Assembly: GCA_026261815.1 (NCBI GenBank)
Contig: JAMPIT010000230.1
Location: forward strand, 36,788,501 to 36,852,500
Length of the DNA stretch: 64,000 bases
From: Monarcha castaneiventris obscurior
Taxonomy: Eukaryota > Chordata > Aves > Passeriformes > Monarchidae
Direction of reading: 5' to 3'
The notes beneath the pieces are model-generated. The model was not told the origin of the DNA. It saw only the letters and a program-made list of their open reading frames with translations, and searched no databases. Every line of letters begins with the position of its first letter. Position 1 is the first letter of the stretch. Both the position numbers and the translations under genes were made by a program. Positions 32,876 through 46,500 of this stretch are shown piece after piece.

Positions 32876-35800
32876 ATCAGTACTGTTTATTATTGTTGTA
32901 GTAATGATGAATGACCTTTATCAATGAGTAGTTTTTATTTTAAAAAATGAATGGTTTGCTTTTAAAATGGCTAATCAAAAGTGTGTGGCTGAAAATTGTT
33001 AATATTTCCACTTAGCTCTGTATATTCAGAATGATCATTTTATGATTTATCCTTTTTTAATTCCCAAAGTTGAGTAATATTATTTTGGGGATGGAAATTT
33101 CTACCTGACAAAAACCTGTCTTTTCACATCTAGTTATTTCTTCTTTTTTTGACCGAGTTGTTATGAAAATGCATAACTCAAGGCAGAACTTATGTCTTGG
33201 GCTTTAAAGAGCTGATTTCCATCACAAAGCCTCCCTGTTTATCCCATGTAAAGAAGAATAATGTGTTTCAGGTAGGCAATTCTGTTGTGACCCGACTGTG
33301 ATGTTCAAACCAGCTGACTGCTGGCTGCGGGCTTTGGAAAAGGGTTTCACAAAACTAGGATGTGGCCACTGGAGTATTGCAGTGGCATAACTAAAGGTGG
33401 TCTCCCTGTACCTAACTTTTTAATTAACATTTGCCCCTGATGGACGATGGTCTTCATGTCTGCACAGACTCTTCGAGTTGAAGGCAGGTGTCTGCAGTGA
33501 GCAACGTCATTCATTGTGAGACTGACAGCAGGAAAATCTCTGTAACTCGCTGATGCCAAAGCAAGCTGTTCAGCTTGTACCATGCTGATGGGGAAATTAA
33601 AGGGTAGCAGACTAACATGTCTTGTTCATAATTGCTGTAAAGTATCTTCAAAATTTAAATTAAAGGACAAGTTCTGAAGGTTATTGAGCATGCACAGTGT
33701 GCACTGAAGTCAGCAGGAACCGCAGCTGCTGTAGACCCTCTAAGAGCTGACCCAAATAAAGTACAAATGTCAAGAAAATCACTTGAAAGCCTTGGGGCCC
33801 TAACTGCATTGCAAACAAGTCTAATTGTGTTTATCAGCAGAGTGGTGCTACATCTCTTTTGCTGTTGATTTAGGAAATCCAACTTTTCATTGACTCAACA
33901 GCAGCTTTGAATGCCCCAAGCACCTAAATAAATCTAATCACAGGAAATCCTTCCCCTCCATCGTTTCATTTGCACGAGTCCCCCTTAAAGTACCATCTCA
34001 TCAGCAGAGACTGAAGCAAGCATGTCTTGGCTCTTGCTGGTAGGAGGGAAGAAATCACATTCTGGGGAAAAAGATGTCCTTTCCATAGTGCCTCTTTTCA
34101 TGTGTACTTTATCTTCTTCACTGCAAGACTCTAACACTGATGAGCCCTGTGGGTGCTAAAGATTCAAACACAATAGCACAACAGGAAGATTAAGCCTAGA
34201 AAAAGAAAAATTGGATTTCATTTCCTCCACCACTGAAAAGAGATGACTTTTTTCCATTAAAGCAAATTTTTCCATTAGAGTGTTTTCCATTAAAAACTGC
34301 TTCCTGTGGAAAACTGAGTTTCTATTTAAAAGAGCATTTTCACAGCAGGAATTTATTCTCTCAAGAAAGGAACATGCTTTTTATATGCACTTCCAGTTTT
34401 AAGATATTGGCTAAAAATTCAATGTTTCAATTCCTCTATCATTCAGTGCAAAATTAACAGTTTTGGCAGGAATTCCCTCTACTATTACTGTTTTATGCAA
34501 AATGCATGTCAGGGCCTGTAAGACACCTGTAAGCTACAATTAACTTACTAAGTAGTCTCAGCTGGGACCCCCATGCTTGAAATCCCTCCCCATGCCCTAG
34601 GCCTCCCTTTAAGCTCAGACCCAAAAAGCACCTAGACCTGGCCTGAGCTCCATCAGAAATATATTTGTGCCTACTCCTGTATGCTGCTGTCCTGGCTTAT
34701 GGATTTTTTTTCTTACTGGATGATTTCCAAAGCCACACTGTCTTCAGCCTTTTGTCCATACCTCCTAGATGGACTCTGGATCTGTACTGGAGTCCTGACT
34801 GGACTTTTGGTGTCGTTCATCAGTGTACCTTGTTTGGAGGTGTCAGGGGAACTGGTTGCCATCCTGACACTGTTCATATCCTGTGGGAGAACATCCTGGT
34901 GGGGAGATCCCCCCTGTGTTAGGATTCTCCTTGGCTCCCAGCTCATTCCTTCTTGTGGAGGAGCCCTAATCCTGCTGGCCCCTGCTGTTGCAGTGGTGAA
35001 GTGTAGGTTGTTACTTGGATGCCAGTGAATGACAACCACTGATTTGTGCAAAAAATATTTGTCTATGTGAGTTGTGTGTTTAGGGCCACTGTTCTTGACA
35101 GTGCCAGATTTTATCTGAGCCTGTGAACAGTGCAGAATGAAGGAGACATTTTTAAATGTTGGCCTGCAAGGACTGTATAGTGGAGCCCCTGGTCAGCATT
35201 CTTAGATGCCATATTTGCTCATGTTATTATGCTTCCTTTGGCCTTTCCAGTGCTTTGAAGCTCTCTTTGATCAATATATCTTTGGATCTTCCACACATTT
35301 GTTTTCTCTGTGTGGGTTCATACACTGAAGTTCTTGATGGTGATTAAATTTAACATCCTTTTTGATGAGACCAAGAGGCAGTTGCAGGAACAGACAGAAC
35401 TATTGGAATTCTGCATACCGCATTCCCAGCAAGATTGACTACCATGGGTGAAAGTGTGATGAGGATAAAAATGGTAATGTCATTAGGCTTTTGCAATAGA
35501 CAGCAAAAAGTCGGGATAAAAAGGAGATAAACAAAGGAATTAAACCTAAGTTGATTGCTGACTAATTAATTTATAATTGAAATTAAAGGTTAAGGATTGA
35601 TACTGTGGAATCACTCTACTAAATAGTAATTTACTTTCTTTTACTTATTTTTATTGGACCAGCAGGTCAATGGCCTTTTCTGACAGCATCCGGGCAAACA
35701 GCAACTCTAAGCAGTCTGTTCTTTAAATTAAAAGAAATGCCTGTTTTAGCAATCTCCTCTGGCAGGAAAGCAAGCATATATTCTTGCTTCATTCTTTTTA

Positions 35801-36179
35801 TTGAAAGGGCACTATCAAGCTTCGAATCCCCATTTACATTTTTAGCCTGGTTTCCTAAGGAAATGAAGCTTATAAAATAACACTGACTTTCTCTTCAACT
35901 GTCAAGTCCTACACAGTAACTTTTAAACTGTTTGGCCAAGTGCAACTAAACTTAAAAGTGGATGGAAAAATATCAGCTAGAACAATGTTCTTAAAATCTT
36001 TGTCAAAAGCAGAATCTGAGGAGAACAGAGAGATGCAATTAGTGCTCACACTGAGGGAATGTGCCAGCCTTGGCTGCTGTGTTGTTGTTTGGCATTTATG
36101 TGCTGGCCAGCCAGCCTTTCACTGAGCCCATCAGGACACATCCAGGCTTTCTTTTGTCTTCTGTGATGTGTCCCTCCAG
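32876..36179. other. Non-coding stretch with a GC-richer patch
   Basis: Mostly AT-rich. Between about 34,550 and 35,010 the composition is clearly more GC-rich (for example GGGACCCCCATGCTTG and CCTGCTGGCCCCTGCTG). It may be a decayed transposable element, but I cannot name it. No exon supported before 36,180. Confidence 0.4.
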
Positions 36180-36233
36180 CACCGTGGATTAAACTGGAGC
36201 AGTTCAGGGAGGGAGCTGGGGACAATGACCAAG
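36180..36233 (+). other. Candidate 54-nt exon, phase 1-1 or 0-0
   Basis: The acceptor tract TTTCTTTTGTCTTCTG...TCCCTCCAG ends at 36,179 and the donor CCAAG|GTAAGA follows. The frame from the third base is open and reads PWIKLEQFREGAGDNDQ. The frame from the first base is also open; the third has a stop. In the first reading the phase (1-1) matches the candidate exon at 19,894, so they could belong to one gene on this strand. Not recognised; the short length makes chance plausible. Confidence 0.2.
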
Positions 36234-37296
36234 GTAAGAAATTTGTAGGAAACAGCTCATGAGTTGTTCTGCTGCTCATGAAAATATTTGTTGCTTTAGG
36301 CTATACAGTCAAGTTAAGGTGGATGTAAATTCATCAACGTGCATTTTGTCTATCGAGTCTGACAGACACGTTCTATTTGCTGATCACTTGAAAATCAAAG
36401 TGCAAGTAAATAGTAGTTTGAAATGTACTAGTGAATATATTTCAGGCCTGATTTTTGGTACCAAAAATGTTGAAAAACTAAAAATTTGTATCAGGGGACT
36501 TGAGGATATGTTTCAAGTTCTATGAACCGGTGCATTTGGGAGCTGATTTTTTTCAATCTGATTAAGATTACTGCTGTGCTAATTTCGGTTATCAATGTTG
36601 ATAAATTCATACTTTGACTATAAGACCAGGATGAATGTTTTTGATATTATATCCTGATCTTCCACATAACCTAGAAAACTTTCTTTAGGTAGTTCTTGCT
36701 TGGAAGTTTTTTTAGAGGGGAAAAATACCACTATTAATTTAAACATCACAATGATATACCACCCCATTTGCTACAAAGTAAAAGAGGTAATGACAAATTA
36801 TCTTCACCTTTTTTTAGAAAAAAACCTGTTGTTTTGACTTTAAGTTAATGAACCTTGCTATGCTGGTCAGTAGATTGTGTTGTACTTTGATCACTAATAA
36901 TTAGCAGCCCTTTGAATTCCTTGCATACAACTCTGGTCTGATGGTACCGTGTTGTACCTTTGTACTTGATACACTCCTCAGGAAAATCTCTGGTAGTCAT
37001 TTTCTTGCTCTTAACATTTGCCACCATCTTCTCAATTTCTTGACATAATCCTTGAGGTGGGAATACAGAAGTGGACAAGCTATTCTGATGGAGATCCCAC
37101 TCAACTGCACTTAAAAGATATGTGTCTTTCATTGTCTATTATGATTTCCCCTCTGCTGTGTTCAGTATTGCTACTTTTCATGAGAGTCTCTCAGAAATCC
37201 TAATCTTGGCTCTTTCCTAGATTTCAGAGTCTACACTGGCTATTTGTGTCCTCACCACCCATTGGTTGAGCCTGTTCAGTATCAGTAGTCTAAGCT
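36234..37296. other. Sequence between candidate exon and CR1, no gene identified
   Basis: AT-rich. The minus strand has a 95-codon open frame at 36,845-37,132 with a protein-like look but no family motif. I treat it as unproven, possibly an old pseudogene fragment. Confidence 0.3.
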
Positions 37297-37748
37297 GTTG
37301 GAGAGTGTCTGAAGGATGGCCATGAGGGAGGTGGAGGGACTCAAAGGGAATCTTAATGAAAAACAGACGAGGTCACTTGGTCTGTTCAGCTGGAGGAGAC
37401 TGAGGGGAGACCTCACTGTGGTCTTTGACATTTTCCTGGGGGGAAGTGCAGGGACAGGTACAGATCTCTTCACTCTCATGACCAGTGACGAGACTCAAGG
37501 AAATGGCATGAAACTGAGTTGGGGGAAGATAGATTAGATATTAGGAAGAGGTTTTTCACCCAGAGGGTGGTAGGCCACTGGAGCAGGCTCCCTGGGGAAG
37601 TGGTTACAGCACCAGCCTGTCTGAGTTCAAGACATATTTGGACAATGTGCTGAGGCACATGTTGTGATTCTTAAGGTTGTCTTGTGCAGGGCCAGGAGCT
37701 GGACTCCCCTGAGTCCCCTCCAACTCAGCTTATTATATGACTCCATAA
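37297..37748 (+). mobile_element. CR1 LINE 3' end
   Basis: Matches the well-known chicken/bird CR1 3' region in order: TTCAGCTGGAGGAGACTGAGG, GACCTCACTGTGGTCTTTGA, GATCTCTTCACTCTCATGAC, TTAGATATTAGGAAGAGG, TTTTTCACCCAGAGGGTGGT, CAGGCTCCCTGGGGAAGTGG, TTCAAGACATATTTGGACAA, GCAGGGCCAGGAGCTGGACT, and an AT-rich ATATGACTCC tail. 5'-truncated, no reverse transcriptase domain. Boundaries to about 20 bases. Confidence 0.95.
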
Positions 37749-40119
37749 TTTTATACCATTCTTTAAATTTGTCGTCATCTACAGTACCAATTTTTTCTTT
37801 GTTTTTCACTAGGTTATTAACAAGCATATAAAAAAGATTTAGGGCCTCACAGGAAAATGCTTGATGATCTATTATTTGCAATCACATTTTCGAGACTGGT
37901 TATCCAGTGTTAAATGTAGTTAACGTTACCATGCTAACTGTAGTGTTCTAGTTCCTGACTACATGGTCTTGATCTACCAAATCAACAGCTTTGAAGAAGC
38001 ATTTCATTAATACCGCTGACTTTATCAGCCGACCTTAATCTTATCAGTGATGTAAAATTAGACTGATGACATCTACTACTTAGACTGATATCCCTTAGCT
38101 GTGTTTTCCCCCACGGTTGCCTTAATAACTGAGTCCCGGAACAACTTCTGTAACACTTTTCACGTTGCGCATAAAAAATTGAAAAGTTCTACCATAAGAT
38201 AAGAGTTTATATTTTTACTTGGGTTTCTGCTATAAAACCACGTATTAACCCTTTTTTTTTTTCACCATGGAAGAATTAAAACATCTACTGTAAAATTGTC
38301 AGAGACAAAAAATTAGGAATTGGTGTCTTATTTCATTACACCACAATAAAAATCTCTCTTTGTTTTTCTTCCCCAGATGTCTGTTTTCAAGTTCCAGTGT
38401 TCTGGATTTGTAGCTTAAACTTATTCTCAGTATTTGTTGGGACTGTGACTTAAACCTTTTTAATAGAACATTGCCTTTATATCAACTCTTATTCCTCTGT
38501 GGACCTGTGACCTCATTTTATTTGCCTACCAAACAACTACCAATAGCCATAGCTGTATGCTTACTGAGGTGGAGTTGTTACCAGCTCTCCAAACCCTTTG
38601 GTCTGTATTTCTTAATTCAATTTTTTTTGGAGGATATGCTTTGAAAGTTTCTGGGTCTTGCATGGAGTTTCAAACCATCACTACACACCTGGTGCACACA
38701 GGCACTACCGTGAGTTTGTTATACTGTGTCTAACAGGTATCCTATCTGTGCCCTTGTAATCAAATAACAATAAGATTAAACAAGGTACCAAAACAAAGAA
38801 TTTGGTACCTAGCATTCTCCACACTTCCCTTTATTCACAGTTGAAACTGAGCTAAAACTGGGGAATTATATCTGTGTGCAATGGGCTGCTAAAACTATTC
38901 CCTTTAGACCTTCTCTGGTGTGTGTATGATACCTGCAGTAAACAAGAAATATAGTGAGATGTTTTGGTGCATTCCCAATCCTCTCAGCCTGGTGGAGTCT
39001 CTTAAACCTTTAGCAGTGAAGGGCTAGTGGGCAGCAGCATGTGACAAGTGTGTATCATGTTTGTATTAGGCCAAATTTTTACTCCTGAGAGAGAACAGGG
39101 CAGCTTTCTGCTCTGGTCCTACATTCATAGTCATACTCATTGGGGAAAACACTGACACAATGGAAAAGCAATTTAATCTATTTCTGCCACCCAGACACTA
39201 TTTCTTATTAATTCTAGTCCTTTAAAGGAGGGATTTAGATAAGGATCAGATACCACAGAGTTGGAATAGGCCTATTTTGTATGTGTCTGGCTAAGGAACC
39301 AACAAATAAAAGAGATGGTAAATCTTCTGGTGCAAATCGCTGAATTAATTTCAGCAATATAATTGGGCTGGGAAAAGAAAAATCATTAATTCTAGTGTGA
39401 CAGTTATTCTAGCCCTTTAGGAACTAAGGCAGGAATTATGCTTTTACTCAGAGGCAGAGTTTCACAAACAAAGTGATACTTAACTGCTTCTCCTGCCCTT
39501 CATAACCTCTCAGTACTCATTCCCCCATGCCTGATTTAAATTGGTCCTGTTAAATTCAAAGATCATAAATTTTAAACCAATTTTGGGGAAAAAAAAAGTT
39601 GTCTGAAATATGTGGTACTCACCATAGCAGAGGATGTAGACACACTATGATATTTAGCTAAAGGGTATCAAAGGACATGGTCTCTTTTTGCACATATTTC
39701 CCAAAAAGATGAGATACCAAATCTTTGACAAGCACTGAAAGAGCAAAGCTGAGATTAAAAATTAAATGCAACAGCCTACTTCTAAAAGGCAGCAAAAGAT
39801 TGCAGATATTAATAGGCATCATTTAAAAGACTGTGGCTTATTAATGAAGTTATTATGCATGTTTTCTTACTTTGACAGTTTGACTGTTGTCTTTTCAATG
39901 CATTTATTTATAATTTCAAATACCATCAAGATTTTAATGGTAAATCAAATTGTATTTAGTCTGGTCAGAACAATAGAAGCTACTAGACATAGCATGCATG
40001 CTGAAACAGTATTGGTTGTATGCTGCTTTTTTGTGTTTGTAATATGAATAGCCAAATTCCTGTTAGCTATGAAGATCTGCGGAGTGTTTTAGTTCTCAAC
40101 AATGAGGAGCAAGAAATAT
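37749..40119. other. AT-rich sequence without identified features
   Basis: No repeat family, exon or RNA gene recognised. Contains short T and A homopolymer runs (about 38,250 and 39,585). Confidence 0.4.
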
Positions 40120-40558
40120 TGTCCTCTTTTATGGGGTCTGGCTGGGATGGAGTTCATTTTCCCATGGCAGTCCTAACAGTGCTGTGCTTTCCATTGGTAG
40201 CTGGAAGGTGTTAACACACCAGTGTTTTGAGTAGTGCTAAGCAGCGTTGGCACAGCATCTCTGGTGGCTCCCCAACATTCCCCCCCATCAAGTGGTTGCC
40301 CTGGAGCCACCACTACATGTGCTGAAGTGCAGCTTCCTGGGAAGTGGCCAGACATCACTTGCTCATGGGAAGAAGAGAACAAACTTTTTTTTAGCTGTTT
40401 GCTTGTGTTCATGCAAACTTTTGTTTTTGCTTTAGTAAACTGCGTTATCTCAACCTATGAGTCATTTTCCATCTTTTTTCTCTCCTGTCCAGCTGGGAAG
40501 GGGGAGGGATAAAGAGGCTTGATGTACACCTGGCGTTCAGCCAAGGCCAACCCAATAC
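40120..40558 (+). mobile_element. Decayed avian ERVL-type solo LTR (+ orientation)
   Basis: Starts TGTCCTCTTTTATGGGGTCT followed by GGCTGGGATGGAGTTCATTT, then AACACACCAGTGTTTTGAGT, GGCACAGCATCTCTGG, GTAAACTGCGTTATCTCAAC and an end near CAACCCAATACAC. This order is that of the common bird ERVL LTR beginning TGTCATGGTTTGGCTGGGAT. Several deletions are evident and the ends are approximate. Confidence 0.8.
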
Positions 40559-43500
40559 ACCTCTTAATTTTAGTGCTCTGACAGTGTTTTGTCAAGCGTA
40601 GTTAAAGCAATTTTTTCATAACCTGCTAACATGCTGAACACACTAAAATTCTTTAAACATAAATAGTGATTCATCTTCCAGCAAAGCAGAATTCAAAAAT
40701 TATCTGCAATTCTGTTGTGGGAATAGCTGGAAGTTTTTGACATATGATGGGAAAAGCAGGGTAATGCTGGTGTTTCACTCTCCTGATTTTCCTTAAAACG
40801 TGTTACTCGTCTGAACACCTTTCTGTACCAAAACTGAGAATTATATACTTTCCCAGTGCATGAAATTTGAGAGTGCTTTACCTGGGAGAAACACTGGGAA
40901 TTAGCCACACCTGTAAAACAGCAAAAGACTGGAATGTGTTCCAAAGTACTCTGATGGAGATTGTACCATATGGGGTGTGGTGGTGTGTGGCTGCAATTAT
41001 TTTCTGCAGTCCCATTGAATAGTAAATAGGGTCTCAATACAAAGAAAAATATTTCCCTGAAGTTTGCTGCATCAAGATTAATTTTTGTCTTCTGAAATGC
41101 TTGGAGATTTAAGTTGCCTTTTATTTCTGAAAGAAGTGTAAGTGCTCTTTGTTCCAAAAGGTTTCATCAGGCTAGATTTAAAACCAAGAGCAATTACTTG
41201 TGACAGCTGAGCTGTTCCTGCTGAGTTATGCACTTCCTGTCCTGTCTCTTATTCCATAGTGGCTAAGAATTTAACTAGAGGAATTTGCTATACTGAACGA
41301 AGATTCTATGCAGAGAAGGGACCAAACCGATTTTTAGGTGATTGATTGACTTATGTGGACTGAATTTTCAAAGGGCATTCAATTTTCTTATACATTTGCT
41401 CCTGTTTTGCCTGCTCAGTGTTTGAAATACAAACCACCTTCCTCAGCCTGCACTACACACATGTATGTGCATAAACATGCAGGTGGTGCTTTTAGTGCAC
41501 AGGTGCTCAATGAACAAACTCATGTGGGTACATAACTCCTTGTATGTTGACACACAGCTGAAAACTGTATTTAGGAGACTACAGGCTGGTTTTGATGAAG
41601 TGTCCTTAAAACATTTGCAAAATTAAATTCTTTGTGTATGTGAATTTTGGCGTGCTTAGTTCAAAAAAAGGTATGAAACTGGCTTTTATTATTTAAAAAA
41701 ATTAGGAGTTTTGTTTTAAAAGGTCTTATAAATTATTGTGAGTTGAATGGAACTCAATCATTCTTGTATTTATTTTACACTGAGTATGGTAAGTACAGCC
41801 ACATTCGCTGGCCCTCTACTTTGCAAATTAGACTTGTTGACTTCATTGGGACTTTTAAATTTTGCCTGACTAGCTGTTTTAAGTAGAAAGTTGGTCTTTT
41901 GAATACCTGGAAAATCAGGGGAGTCTAAAATTCAGTACTGCAGTCAGAAGGAAGGAACAAGTTACTTCCAGCAAGGTCAGAACACTCGTATGTGTCCTGT
42001 TTTTCATCTCTACGAACAAGATTTATTGTGGTTAAAAGTAGTGGCATCTACACTTTCTGTCAGTTAGTTGCCTCCTTAAGGAAATGGATGTGATTGGAAT
42101 TTTCTTGCTATTTCATGTTGTGTGGGTTCATTATCATTCACTGTCTCATGAGGGCTGGGCTGGCAGTCATAACATTTTGGGAGCATTGAACATCTTTGTG
42201 TGCTCAGCTGCTTGTTGTCAGGGTACTCTTGAACAGGCAAAGTCAGTATCAGAAGACAGCAAATAGGAGACAATATTTTTAGTGTTTTGGCTCTTTGTTT
42301 TCCTATTTGTGTAAAGTTAAATTTCTTTGTTGAAATCTGTTCTTTATATTTTAGCATATGTTGACTTGAGAGCCCTTCCAGAGAAATTGTATAAATATTA
42401 CCTTGTAAAGGATGGTAGTAGGTTGGCCTAAAGAAATCTTTGGCTAAGGAAGTCAGGGATGGAAGAATTGCTGTTTATAGTAACTTTCTTTGCAGACTAC
42501 TTGAGGACAATGGATAAAATAAGGCGAAACACAGAACTCTGTCTAGAGTAGTTGTCATAAGCAAATTTCAGTGTTTCTCCAATACTTCCACATTTTGACC
42601 CCTGGATTTTTATTAATTTCTTTTTTTGTTGTTGTTTTGTTTTAGTATAAACAATGTTTTAGAGCTTGGTGGCATCCAAGAACTTCTTGTAAACATGTCA
42701 TATTGGTGGCTTTATTTGCCTAGTAATGCAGGAATTTTACACCATGGAACAGGGAATTGTTTGACCGGAATGAAAATTTAACATTTGTATTTATGTCCAC
42801 TTAATTAGCCTTCAGATTATCCCAAAGGAATAATTTCTGTGTGAAATAATTACCAGAAATACCTTAAAATTAGCAACAGAGATCATGTGGAAGTTTGGTA
42901 CTGTTGAATCACTGGCATCATCAATATGTATGTTAAAGATATTCAAGGTGATGAATCTAGTAAACTTTTACCACCCCGTCAGACAGCATCTCTTTCACTT
43001 CTTTTGAAAATCCTTTGATGTCTGAAGGGTTCCACATCAGCTGAATACTCAAGGTTTTTCTCTGTGTCCATAGATATTATTGATGTACTTGGGAGATTAT
43101 TCTACGATATTGACTCAGTTTTCCTTGGTTTTGAGTTTATTGGGAAATAGACTCTCTCTGTCAGATGAAGGAATTACATTTTACAAGTGTGCATTTAAGG
43201 CTAATCCTGTCGCTATTTCCCTGTGTGAAGTGAATTTGATTCGTAATAAGTAGCGAAAAACATCAACTAACCAAAAGTGCTCCCTTTAAGAAAGGAGAAA
43301 CTTTCTGCTCCTGAGGTTTTATATCAGTGTCAGATTTCATTCATAAGACTTGACACTTTTGAATTAATCTACTCCTCCATGTGGGAATTCTCACAAGTGT
43401 GATTAAAGTTCCATTTTTTAATGCCTATTACAATCTGATCTTATATCATTCACATGACTATTTCCAATACTGAGACAGTAATGTTATACAGTATGTGTTC

Positions 43501-46500
43501 CCTGGGGCTCAAGTACAACAGAAGACCTGTGCAGAAGTAAAGTATGGGGAGGATATAAATAAACCAGATCAAAGTGCAAAATCTCGGCTTCAGAGGAAGT
43601 TCAAAGAATGTAAAAGTGCTCAGAGAACAGTAGGAATGAATAAACCACTAGTGCCACTAAGAAAGTGAGCCATTTGCCTATGTTGGAGCTATGACTCAAG
43701 CATAGCCTCCAGCAAGCACTGAATGCATAATGATAACCCAAACTTTCAGCATCATTCAAATATCATGGAAGACTTAGCTATTTTCATGTATGCAATTCCT
43801 AAGCAACACAATACTACCACTAAAAAAAATAAAGTAAAAATGTTGAAAAATGCAAAATTTAAATTCCCACACTAGTAATCAACACATTATCTCTGATGAC
43901 TATGTTTTCTGTCTCTCTTATTTGAACTTGTTTTTCTACTCTTTTGAAGAATTATTTAATTTTTTTCTATGAGAAAAATTATCTGCCATAAATCATACAG
44001 GCTAATCAAAAGAAAAAATCTAATAGCACCCTTAGCCATGTTACCTCTTTCTTTTCCAGGCTTTTTCCTCTAAGAAGTGGAATATTACTGCCTGGACTTT
44101 AACATTTCTATGAATTCAAGCAGAGGAGTCTGGAAATTGATAAAGACAGAAAGAAAGATAAATACAATATTTTAAAGCAATTTTCTTGTTTAGGAAATAC
44201 AGACAAGACTTTGGAAATTCTATAAAATCCCTCACTTTTAAGGGTATGGGCTAGTCTCTGCATCAAAAGAAACTTGCCCTTATGTCCAGGTATTTGTGAC
44301 TGCTATTTTTCAGTAGTATGCTTTTCCTTTTACTGAAGAAGAAAATGCCAACCAGTGCCAGAAGTTAAATACCATGGGGGTTACTCTCTGCTCATGATGA
44401 TTTCTACATACACAAACCAATGGCATTGAGAGGAGGAGTTGGATCTTGCATAGAGGTTATCCACATACCCTGTGATATTTCTTGTACAGTAGAAGAGAAT
44501 CAGCAATAAAAGGTTCTTTAGATACTTAAGTGCTGCTTCCCTTTCTCTTTTCCTCTCCCTAAAGTATTATATGTGTGATACAGAGTAGATCATGCAAAAT
44601 AGACATGGGAAGATCTGCCAGTAAATAATTAACGTGTGAAGTCACATAATTTCATATACATAAGGCATGGAAACATAAGTACAACTGTATTAACAAAATT
44701 ATGTCTTTAACAAGTTACAGTTGTCTTTGTAGGGGATCAATCCTGTATGAAATATTGTGATATTTATTATATTTAACATATGTAAGTATGGTTACTAGGA
44801 CAAAAAGCTAGTCAATATAAAAGAGAACAAGAGAAAAAGTTTCTTTTTCTTTTGTTGTTGATTCTTTTCTTGCTTACAAGCAGTTGTTTCCACTTGGGAA
44901 TGTCTGACAGAAACATGTTCTTTCAGCTGGGTTCCACTTAATGGAGAAAGGAATCCTTTGAACTCTGCAGAATACACCAGGTCTGACCCTTTATTTCCTA
45001 GTAGAATGGTGGCCACAGGCAAGTTGCCCCTTTGTAGCCCAGTCAACGCTGCAACAGAAAATGCCAGGAAGAAGGCACGGATAGACTCCCTCTGCAGCAA
45101 TCCTGAGCCTTGAAAGTCAGTGAAAGAGCCCAGAGAGTGAGAGTGAGACATATAATATTTGCTCCAGCAATCTCTGGTGTACTGTATATTTATAAGTACT
45201 ATCTGCTAGCCTGGAGCTTTGATGTGCCAGACAGCAAAATAGCCATGCTCAGCTTGCAAACCTCCAGACAGATCAAAAAATAATTCCTCTTCAGCACCAA
45301 ACAGGGATGACAGAATAGCTGTGACTGAAGACTAAAGTTGAGATAGTTTCAAATGCCAGATTTCTTTTTACCTGACCACATTCTTATTGCTGTCTTGTGT
45401 CATTCTATGAGTGCTGGACAGAAATAGTTACACAATTGGCCCATCGACAAGATGAAAATATTTCCCTTTGTTTGCTATTATGTAAAGCAAATATTAGTAG
45501 AGTTAATGGAATCAAACTCATTTAAAGACTCTGGCTCATGTGTGATAGGTATTACTGCTCTCCTGACACAGTAATGTTTTTGACAAATATTGCCAAAGAA
45601 GTGGGCTAGCTTTTACCCTGCTAGTAGGAATGCTGTCTCCGAGCATTTTGAGTTTTGTTTTTAAATGCTGATGTCTTTATAAACCCTAACTTCCATTCTT
45701 TTGTGCTTCTGTCACCCAGCTGTGAGAACTTTGGCCACCGATGTCACCTCTTGCTAAAGTACTTTTCTTCTGAGGGTCAGCTTTCATTTTTCTGTGGACC
45801 CTACTCCTAAGAGGTTCTTCTAAAAATGAACAATGCTCAAACCAGCATTGTCATCTGTGCAAGATCCCTAATGCTTCCACACAGGTTTATTAAACAGGTG
45901 CTTTACCCACTTAAAATCAAGAACCAAGTTAAGCAAGGATTAAGCAAGTTAAGCAGTTTCAAGAAATGCAGCCTAAACCAATGGCACTAGGGAAGGGATG
46001 AATTGCTCCATTCATCTGCAGGGATGAAGTTGGTTCTGAAATTTAATAATATTAATTTCTACACCAGTATGGATGTTTTAAGAGCTGATATAATATGTGC
46101 AATTCCACAGATCAAAATGGTTTCTTGTACCCATAAAAGTTGCAGTTCTCCTCAATCTCATTTTCAAAATTGCCGTTCTTTCCCTCTCTGATAAATTCCA
46201 TAGTTTGACATAAAGTTTCACAGTACTACAGAAACATTAAAAACGTAGTGGCAGTATAAAATAATTGACATAAATATCAAATTAAATAACAGAGAAGATG
46301 CTGTAATGATTGCATTGTTCATTTTTATTTTATTCAATAAAACTTTTACTTCAAAATTAACTGAAGGTGCCTTTGAATTTTCAGCATTGAAAAGCCCAAA
46401 GTGAGAATTTAGGTCAAACTTGCTATTAAGAAACCCAGGGCCTCAGCCATGATGGACTTATGAAGTAGCTTTTTCTACAAGGTTTTCATTTTCATTGTTG

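Noticed and set aside
40693..41157. 154-codon minus-strand open frame
   Set aside because: About the longest expected by chance in this much AT-rich DNA; no motif and no splice context.
44795..45151. 118-codon minus-strand open frame
   Set aside because: Ends in a lysine/phenylalanine-rich low-complexity tail from a T-rich tract; no family recognised.
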